Shown one piece after another: positions 55,573-64,000 of a DNA stretch of 64,000 bases (positions within the stretch are counted from its first letter, which is position 1; each line of letters begins with the position of its first letter). Source of the DNA: Owenia fusiformis (Eukaryota > Annelida > Polychaeta > Sabellida > Oweniidae); assembly GCA_903813345.2 (NCBI GenBank), contig CAIIXF020000001.1:29005915-29069914 (forward strand), read 5' to 3'. A program made the position numbers and the translations under genes. The notes below the pieces were generated by a model. It was given only the letters and a program-made list of their open reading frames with translations, did not search any database and had not been told where the DNA came from.

Positions 55573-55627
55573 TGGTTGGTTCATGTGAATTCATGTGAGG
55601 CCATGGAAAAGTAGCTCAATCAATAAC

Positions 55628-55765
55628 TCAGATGCGAGTAGGTAGTTACTATTTTCACCACCAGGTGGCTCATTCGGGTCAGATAGCATGGCGGGTATAG
55701 TAGAAAGTTTCCTTTAATTTAAATATTACTAGTTTTAGTGGTTCAATTTTCATATTTATGCAGTT
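55628..55765 (+). mobile_element. MITE family A, copy 3 (5' fragment)
   Basis: CAGATGCGAGTAGGTAGTTA, CCACCAGGTGGCTCATTCGG and ATTACTAGTTTTAGTGG match the first third of the copy at 12,990. The rest is missing, so it is truncated. Confidence 0.75.
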
Positions 55766-57070
55766 TTCAAAAAATTCTATGGGGGTTCAGCTTTGACAAT
55801 TTTGGTCCCAAATCAAAGATATAAGTTAGTGTTAGCTTAAGTAAGCCTTATGAGATGCTAGGTGACCTAATAAACTGGGCTTCATATTATTACCAAGGAA
55901 AGTGATTTCACGTCTTGGTGGCTTTTTATAGGCCCCATCAAGTACTATCCAAAATTCTGGTTTTCAATATATAGGAATATGTAGCAGTGACATTGAATGG
56001 AAATAGAAGAACAAGATGATAACCCTTATGTAATGAGATTTTTCACAAATGAATCAAAAATTGATGGTTTAAGATTAAAAATCAATTAAAGTTATACAAT
56101 TAATTTAAAACTCGTCATTGCAAGAGGAATATTTCTCAAAGGTTGTTAAAAAGCTCATCCTGGCTACCCTAGAATGTAGGTATATTCTTTGGAATAATCC
56201 AATTAACCATAAAGGCTTGACTCCCAATTCCAATAAATCATTAATAATGTGGTAATTGAACATTTATTAATAACAGCAATTTTCATCAGATAAAGGCAGT
56301 TTACTTTTGAAAAGAACAGCTGAACAATGTGAACTTGCAACTGTATATCAAACACACATTGGGTTTTATAATAATAAAATATATTGGGTTATTGGCTCGA
56401 GGCAATACTAATTTTTTGAACTATAGCTTGGTACAACGGGATCACTGTGACCCAAAATGTTAACTTTACTTATAAAGCATTATAAGAGAGTGAAAATGGG
56501 GGGGGGGGGGGTGTATAGGGATATTGTATATCGTATAAGAGGGTGAAATTTTATTGTATATTGTATAAGAGGGGGCAAAATTTATGGTATAAGAGGTGTA
56601 AAAAATATTGTATAATAGAAAATATATGGTATATGGTATATAGAATTAAAGAAGGCTAATAATGAAGAAATTGTACCCTAAAGTTCCCCATTGTGCAAAC
56701 TCTCTTACTGTAACCATGTTGGAAAAACATTGAAAAGTAGTTACTCTTATTGGTTCAACATTCCAGGTCTATCAATACTGTTGCCATTCAATTGTAAACT
56801 TTCTCTTGAAAAGATAAATCTTCAAGATTTGTTGAATTTACCGAAAATCAGCTACTTCCCCTCCATTCATTTCTTCAGATCACCGGGCTTGAGACTGCCA
56901 AATGTCATTGACTCTTCTTAACTAATTTGATGAAAAATAAGGTGACTATGGCTACTCGTGTTTTGGGGTATGTGGGATAAATCATTAAAATATTTGAGTA
57001 TAAAGTGTTCATACAGAGCATGTTTTAATACAAGCATCCCAATGCTAGTATAGCAAAAGCTGTTTATTTG
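55766..57070. other. Anonymous stretch, no gene recognised
   Basis: It contains a GGTATAAGAGG/TTGTATATTGTATAAGAG microrepeat (56,480-56,640) next to a poly-G run. The 76-residue frame at 56,691-56,921 has no motif. Confidence 0.4.
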
Positions 57071-57077
57071 GTCTTCA

Positions 57078-57955
57078 AACTGTCATATGTTGGATTTCGG
57101 CTATTTATTGGGGATTTGAACAGGTGCATATAGTTAGGCCAATGCATTAACTCAAGATCAAGCACTCATAGAGGTAATAAAATAATTTGGATTTTGAGAA
57201 TGGGAAGGTTTTTCTGAAATGTTGTCCTGATTTTCAGCCATTTCCACATATGTTTCTTCAATGTTTGATGCACCAATATGTTGCACTTTGAGACACAGTT
57301 TTGAGACACAGTTAACCTCTAAAATATGATTCATTTGGGATAAAGTGGAAAACAATATTTCCCATTTCTGTGTAAATTCATCACTCTGGTAATATATTAA
57401 TGATAACTTAAGTTCATTTACTTCAGAGTAAAAATGTTTTATTTTCGACGTTTCGCTAATTATTACGTCATAAATAATATAGCTGTGTACTTCCATTTTG
57501 AATCTTGATAAAGCTAGTTGGATGATTAGCGAAACGTCGAAAATAAAACATTTTACTCTGAAGTAAATGAACTTAAGTTATTATTAATATTTCCCATGTT
57601 ATTTTCTCATAGGGAAAACTCATGTGATCCTTTCAGCTTAATTTTGGTCATCCAAAATTGATATCTTTAAAACCCCTGCATGAATCATATTTTCATTTAA
57701 AGATGTTAACCATGTCTCGAAACGCAACGTAGTGATCGATGCAACAAACATTGAAAAAGCAGGTGTGGAAAGGGCTGGAAATCAGGACAACATTCTAGAA
57801 AAACATTTTGATGGGGTGTTTGCACCTTTCCTGTCTTAAAGTCAAAATTATCTTATAATCTCTATGACTGCTTGTCCTGGAGTTAATGCATTGGCCTAAC
57901 ATATGCACCTGTTCAAATCCTCAGAAAATAGCCAAAATCCAATATATGACTGAAA
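57078..57955. mobile_element. ~880-bp imperfect foldback with nested hairpin
   Basis: The outer arms share GATTTGAACAGGTGCATAT, GCCAATGCATTAACTC and ATGTTGTCCTGATTT words in inverted order over more than 200 bases per side. Near the middle (57,399-57,590) sits a cleaner hairpin with arms containing TTTATTTTCGACGTTTCGC and GCGAAACGTCGAAAATAAA, probably a later insertion. Confidence 0.8.
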
Positions 57956-58299
57956 TCTGTTGCGATACCGTCTGTGGTCCTTTAAAAGAAGTTATTTCTA
58001 GTTACATAGAGTAGTGTTCATTCCCATCAATACATCTTTGAATTGAAATCATTCTTGAAACATGTGGTTGAACCTTTATGGAAATTTGCTTAATTTTGAC
58101 ACACCTTTGTTTAATTTATACTGTCTTTAAGGCTGCCTTATCTGAAACCCTGAAGTGTCTCTTGTTAAATGTTTAAACAATCAAGTCTCATCTTGCCTTT
58201 ATTTCAAACTCTAGTTTCCAGACTCGAGTCCAATCAAAAAACCAGAACAACGGCAGCGCCAAAGCGTAGCAAATCCCATCGAACAGAAATGGCTGGCAT

Positions 58300-58990
58300 T
58301 TTTACATTTGAAATATATAGCAAATATCATAAAATAACACCCATAAGAAAGGCCACCATTTTCAAAATGGTTGACGACTAGCCAAGTTGTCATCAGAAGA
58401 AGTAATATGCTTTTAAGTAGCCACATATAAAATTCTTAAAAAATCGCCAATACTGGCCATTTTTAAAAATGCTGCTTACTATCCAAATTGTCATAAGACG
58501 GTATGCAATCGTTATGAGTATTCACATATCAAATATGAACAAAATCGCTATATTACTTTGAGTTATAATAATAAAAAATGTAAAATAACACACATAAAAA
58601 TGGTGGCCATTTTTCAAAATGGCCGACTACTCCCCAAAGTTTTATTAAACAATGTGCCATGCTTAAAGTATTCACATATCAAATATGAACAAAATCGCTC
58701 AAATACTTTTCAAGTTATCGTAAAAAATGTAAAAATGACAGCCATTTTTCAAAATGGCCGCCTACTACGCAAAGTGTCATGAGACAGTGTGCAAGGCTCA
58801 TGAGTATTCACATATCAAATATGAACATAATCGCTCCACTACTTTTCAATTTATAGTAAAAAACGTAAAAATGGCGGCCATATTTCAAAATGGCCTCCTA
58901 CTACTAGACATTGTGCCATGCTTATTGTATTCACATGTAAAATAACACACGTAAAAATGGCCGCCTCTACCCAAAATGTCATTAGACATT
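58300..58990 (+). repeat. ~120-bp tandem repeats with AAAATGGCCGCC
   Basis: Units contain AAAATGGCCGCCTACTAC, GTCATTAGACATTGTGCCATG, a TATTCACATATCAAATATGAAC word and AAAATCGCTC, in fixed order, about five times. Related units lie at 60,560-60,800, and a longer relative at 60,945-61,085. Confidence 0.8.
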
Positions 58991-60555
58991 GTGCCATGCT
59001 TTAAAGGGGGTGGCCGAGTATTTAAAGCCAGATTCAGTTAGAAATGGAGTCATTAGTAAACCATTAATTGTCCTTTTCCTATAGAATTAATGATCAGATT
59101 GCTACATAATTTGTCTCATTTGTGTATGAATATACAATCTTCAAATAAATGTATTTATTTCAATCAGAGTTATCTTGAAAACACATTAAATCTTCATTTT
59201 TTAAACTGCTAATGGGAGGAGTTAACAACTCAAAGTACAGCCAATCGGCATTGCAGAAACAGTCACATGATACATATAAACAAAGGGATATTGCTGAGTG
59301 TAAATTGAGAACAATGTTTTCTACTTACCAAACATGTGTAGTATTCATCAATTCAAAAACTTAATCCAACAATGCCAATGAGTATATATTCCTTTGATTT
59401 TAAATGATATTGTTCTCTTTTTTTCATATAAGGTCATTTGCTTGAGTTTATTGATAATCCTTGAATATGTTCCGTGTTTTGTTTTATACAATATAATGGT
59501 GCTAATAATTGTTGACCTTTTCTCAACATTGTGTATCAAATGCATTTGACAATGTATAAGTCACTAAACTGGTATTGCTTAGTTTGCATTTTAATCCCAC
59601 CAAGCTTGTTATAAAGTCTCTGCTTTATAAATCATCTCCAAGATGTTCTACTTCGAATAATAACTTTCTGTTTACTTTTATTTGCTAGTGCTTGAGACAT
59701 GATGTAGTTGATTTGAGAACTGACATATGAAAGTAAAGGGAAGTAGAGACATCCCCTTATATAATTGAATTGACCATTTTAACATTATGAAGATGACTCA
59801 AATATTCTCATTGAAAATTAGTTCACAATTTCAAATTGTATGGTTTATGAGTGATTATGGGTTAGAGACCAGAACATCCTGGGTTTGGTATCCCTGAGAA
59901 GAATATCTTTCAACAACCCCACTGTATTACCCAACTTTTTCTTATTTTGAACATTTATCATGGTTCTGGTTGTCCTGTGTTTGCTTTCATTTCTCTGGAT
60001 GAAAGGGACATTACAGACATTACCCTTGATTTGGGGGATTGTAGGAAACTTGTCAGTATCTCAGGATTGCTTCATACCATGATCTATAATTCATTTGGCA
60101 AATTTTTGAGAAGTTCCCTATAAACTTCTACTGAACTCTCCGAAAACCAATTAATAATGACACTCTTCAAGTAGATCCTGATTCTTTAGACATTCAAAGT
60201 GGTCATTAGTAAAATTCAGCTCATCATTTATGGTAGAATAAGAAGACAACAAATTATGGACTTCTTGAAATTATTTGGATAATTAAAAGAATAAAGAAAA
60301 CTTTATCTCAGATGGCTATCTGTAGATAATAATATTGGTTAAACTAACACCCAATTGTCCTTCATAAACAAGCACCCTACAAGATACAAGACCCCGCCAA
60401 ATATACCATGTGCATAGCTCATTATGTTCAGTAAATACTACAGTTATCCATATAAGGAAAGTGAGCCCATCAGTGATAGGCTAATCCTTAATGTTTAATT
60501 ATGTAATTTTTATCAGCTATCTAATTTTATTAATGGGCTGCAGGGGGGTACTCGA
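58991..60555. other. Anonymous stretch, no gene recognised
   Basis: AT-rich sequence with only short chance frames. Nothing I can name. Confidence 0.35.
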
Positions 60556-60559
60556 GCAC

Positions 60560-61260
60560 GGTCTTAAAGTATTCACATACCAAATATGAACAAAATCGCT
60601 CTACTACTTTTTGACTTACAGTAAAAATGTTAAATAACACACATAAAAATGGCGGCCATTTTTCAAAATGGCCGCCTACTACCCAAAATGTCATTAGACA
60701 TTGTGCCATGCTTAAAGTATTCACATACCAAATATGAACAAAATCGCTCCACTACTTTTCAAGTTACAGCAAAAATCGTAAAATGACGTGCAAAGGCAGC
60801 CATTTTTCAAGATGGCTGCCATGTATTTCTTCTATATTTACATTTTTAGCTTACTCAATGTTTTATATAACTTTTTTACATTTAAAACATATTGCTATTA
60901 CAGTTTTATATGCAGTACCTAAATTACTGTAAAATCGGCACTAAAATGGCCGCCATTTTTTTTTGAACGGCCATTTTGAAAATCGGTTTTCGAACAGAAC
61001 TTCTATCCCCATTGGGTATATGTATACAAAATATGAACAAAATCGGGCCAGCGGTATTTGAGTTATTGCCCGGACGGACGGACGGACAGACAGAAGGAAA
61101 TAACATGGGGTATCTGGCGCGTGCCACGCGCCTTTTACCCCATAATGGGGTATTAGGCGCGTGGACATGGGGTATCTGGCGCGTGGATGGGGTATTTTGT
61201 ACTTTTTGTCCGTCCATTTTTCAGAATGGGGTATTTGGATCTCGTGAGGGGTAACAGAGG
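60560..61260 (+). repeat. Second block of AAAATGGC repeats ending in GGACGG / GGCGCGTG repeats
   Basis: Two tandem units of the family at 58,300 are followed by a decayed unit with ATTTGAGTTATTGCCCGGAC, a GGACGGACGG run, and several ATGGGGTATCTGGCGCGTG words to 61,255, where GGACGGACGG returns. The overlapping frames on both strands are repeat artefacts. Confidence 0.7.
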
Positions 61261-63230
61261 ACGGACGGCTCATTTTCGTATTTTACCGCGTATTCGTTCC
61301 ATTGGGCAATTAAGTAAGAAAATTAACGAATTTAACGTATTTTTACGAAAAATAGCGCTTGTTTTATTATATCATGCAATTCTCAACTTTTAAAGGGCTT
61401 TTATCGTTTAATAATGTAGATATTTCGAAAGCTATCTTATTTTCAATGATACCTAGGAGACTGCAGATCGACATTAGCAGGAGGTGGTGTACTTTTGCCA
61501 GACAATCGAATTTAAAGATAATTATTATTTTGTTGAATCTAAAATAAGAGATACATGTAAGTCTAACTTGCTCCAACAACTAAAAGCATTCATTAGGTTC
61601 ATTATTACGGCGTCACAATTATTACTAAAATACATTAACGTCGTGTTAAAAGACGATTCTGTTCTAATTCTGTTCAACTTAATCTGTGAAATAAAATATT
61701 TCAGTGAACTGAAAAATGAAATATGCAAAATATATGCTCTGAAATTGCTCAGAATGCATCAAATGATGTTTGATTTTCGAAATTTTCTGGAACCAGAGAC
61801 CCCACTATTTTGCGCTCGTTCGCTGGCTAACTCGACGCGGTTCACTTCACTCATAGCCATTATCAAGCACCCCTCCCCCAACATAAAATCCTTTAAGATA
61901 AGCTGTGATGCAAAAGGACATCTCCTAGGGGAACAAATTAATACTAACAGTAACTATAAAGCTTCCTTGAGGAGACCAAATTAGAAATGTTTATCGTTTA
62001 AGAGATAAAATCATACAAGACATACACTTACATAAGGTGACGTTTTACTAAGGGCAAATAAAAAGATACTAAAGTGTTCGTAGGTTACAAATATTTACTA
62101 GCTTTAGAAATCATATCTCCAGGGGGAGTAACTAGAAATGTTTGCCCTGAAGGGTACATACAGTATTAAAACCTCGTACCAGAAAGGTTTCTCTCAATAA
62201 ACACAGTATGGCTAGATACTTCCTTGGTCACATTTGCACATCAAATCACAACTTGAAGGCATTAGGGGGAAGAGTTGCCAATATTAGAGATTTAAAATGT
62301 ATACAGGGAATGGCCTTTCAGAGGGAGACAAGTGAAGCTAGATATCTGCTCAGGGAGATAAACTGATAGACTAATTACTAGACTAATAGTAGATTGATTC
62401 CTCCTTATAGTCTATAAAGGAGTACTACTGTACTTATAAGTGACTACACCATAAGATTTTTTTAAAGTTCACAAAAACACAAACTGAAATAAATTAGATG
62501 ATTGGGTAAAATGCATATTTTTATTTGTTCAAGTTTCACATTTCATTACAAATAACAATTCAATATATACATCTAATCAGAGACATATAAAACTAGAACT
62601 ATAATGCGGAAAACAAAATATTTTTTTCTCATGCTAATGGCATTTAGCAGAAAAAGCAAGTTACATGATAGGGTTGTCATATGACTCATAATGTCTGTAA
62701 AACATTTGCAAACATATGTAGATTCTGCTGGAATATAATGAATGAAATTGAAACAACTTAGGAAAACAAATAAAAGCAATGTTCCAAAATATGCAATGGG
62801 ATTTGAAAAATCAGTGACGTATATTTCGTTTGTTTGTTTAATTGTTGATGGGGCAATGTGTCACTGATGTCACAGATAATGGTACCATAATCCGAGAATT
62901 TGTTAACAAGAGCGTTATATCACGTCATGATAAAACAATGCTGAGGGGCTCATAGTTGCTATGAGTTACTATGTCGTAAAACGTCATTGACATTTAATAT
63001 AGAACACTCGTAAAATGTGAAGTTAACAAACAAGCTTTTCCTAGAGATGTTTATTCTCAGTATTTCTTCACTTCGCAAATATATCACCATTGTCGTAAGG
63101 ATTAGAGATGAGTCCCCTCAATACATAGTATGGACATTAATGCAATCATGGGCTTCCAATTCTCATGATTCAATCCACCTATCAAAATTCAGATTAAGAA
63201 TTAAGCCTTATTGAACCAGTCTTGAAGTTT
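61261..63230. other. Anonymous stretch with an unassigned 166-aa frame
   Basis: The longest frame (plus, 61,484-61,984) shows no domain, no signal peptide and poor amino-acid balance. I do not call it a gene. The remainder is AT-rich with no recognised repeat. Confidence 0.3.
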
Positions 63231-63254
63231 CAAAAAGTCAATGAACACAGGGGT

Positions 63255-64000
63255 TTGTGTAAAAACCGGGTTACTGGGTAACTGGGTACCCAGTCGACCG
63301 GGTACCTAACGTTCCTAGCAGGGTTACCAACTTTCAAAGTTCCACATTTCCCCCGATATATAGTAGCGAATTGACTTGACAGACTTAGCCTACCGAGTGT
63401 ACTGCTGTTCGATATTTTTACCCTATACGAGACAGAGCACTTTTTAAAATAATCGATCCATCAAACAATGACGTCCATGTCACGTTGCTCATAAGTAGCA
63501 TATAAGTTCCTAGAAGACGTTGCACATTTTCGTTCTTTACACATCAAGGCAACGTAAACATGAGACATCTATTGATGGTATAAAAAGAACGTTGTTGTAA
63601 CGTGTCCGTAAAGTTCGTTAGTGTGGAAAACATAACAAACAGGAACGTTTGATTTTTTACTACATTGGTCCATATGTGACGTAACTCAAACGTTAAAACA
63701 TGACAAAAACTTTGTGTTCTCACTAAGTCGGTTCATTTCCAACGTGTTGTTAACGTTAAAATTTAACGTTGTTGAAACGTTTTTTTTCGATTTGAAATAA
63801 ACTCAAAATGTGACGTCAATAATGACGTTCATGTATTGATCTGACGTTATTTAAATATTCAGTAAAACGTCGATGGATGGTTGAATTTCAACATTGTGGA
63901 AATGGCTTCAAATTATTTGTGAGTTAAGGAAACGTTACAAAGATGTCAATATGTTCTCACTAAACAGGTTCATTACCGACGTTATTTTAATGTTAAAAGA
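63255..64000. repeat. AACGTT-rich repeat at window end
   Basis: A cluster of GGGTTACTGGGTAACTGGG palindromic words (63,266-63,305) is followed by a region rich in AACGTTGTTG, AACGTT and GACGTT words that runs off the window. It is probably the end of a larger element. Confidence 0.5.

Noticed and set aside
60924-61273. Overlapping ~100-aa frames on both strands
   Set aside because: They arise from the AAAATGGC and GGCGCGTG repeats and have mirrored, low-complexity products.
61484-61984. 166-aa plus-strand frame
   Set aside because: No recognised domain, no splice context, composition typical of chance AT-rich frames.

Overview
The window is AT-rich, intron-bearing metazoan DNA, most likely from a marine invertebrate. 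The evidence is a 16-exon cytokine-receptor-like gene with GT/AG introns, a tRNA-type SINE fragment, many foldback MITEs, an LTR retrotransposon with a SCAN-type Gag, and a Polinton/Maverick-type element. Gmr1-like Ty3/gypsy elements were first described from deuterostomes, so a deuterostome host is plausible but not proven.

Host gene. On the minus strand, from about 53.96 kb down to 8.47 kb, sixteen exons can be joined with every intron phase matching. They predict a 907-residue type I membrane receptor: signal peptide, one Ig-like domain, five fibronectin-III domains (each split over two exons), one transmembrane helix and a cytoplasmic tail of about 230 residues. This is the domain layout of vertebrate gp130 (IL6ST). 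The module between residues ~234 and 335 ends in a degenerate WSXWS box. A 5' non-coding exon lies upstream and is not located. Two partial exon duplications sit in its introns; one ends in a stop codon and is phase-compatible with the upstream exon.

Mobile elements. (a) 0-6.5 kb is dense nested repeats: CCATGG and CCGACAATTGTCGG palindromes, a SINE-like tRNA relic, a hAT relic with a perfect 8-bp target duplication inside a palindromic MITE, inverted minisatellites and large foldbacks. (b) 17.3-22.6 kb is a Gmr1-like LTR element in intron 5 of the receptor. It has 872-bp LTRs that look identical, a tRNA-Pro primer site, a purine tract, and one open gag-PR-IN(N-terminal) frame, but no RT/RNase H. 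(c) 32.6-41.3 kb may be one 8.8-kb DNA transposon. Its inverted ends contain a CRE palindrome, and it holds a decayed DDE_4-type transposase, a SAP-like ORF and a ~345-bp tandem array. (d) 42,422-50,393 is a 7,972-bp element with 253-bp TIRs and an ATCAAT target duplication, in receptor intron 3 and antisense to it.

The 8-kb element is the main find. It is compact and virus-like, with all genes on the plus strand: zinc-finger/packaging ATPase, retroviral-type integrase, small membrane protein, vertex-like protein, basic protein, F54H12.2-type capsid-like protein and adenain-type cysteine protease. It has no family-B DNA polymerase. Where one might be expected there is a 600-bp array of TGTTCAC motifs spaced about 10 or 13 bp apart. 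Its integrase has a frame break in the C-terminal chromodomain.

50.4-64 kb holds the receptor 5' exons, then further MITEs, foldbacks and a family of 'AAAATGGCCGCC'-containing repeats. I see no convincing second host gene.
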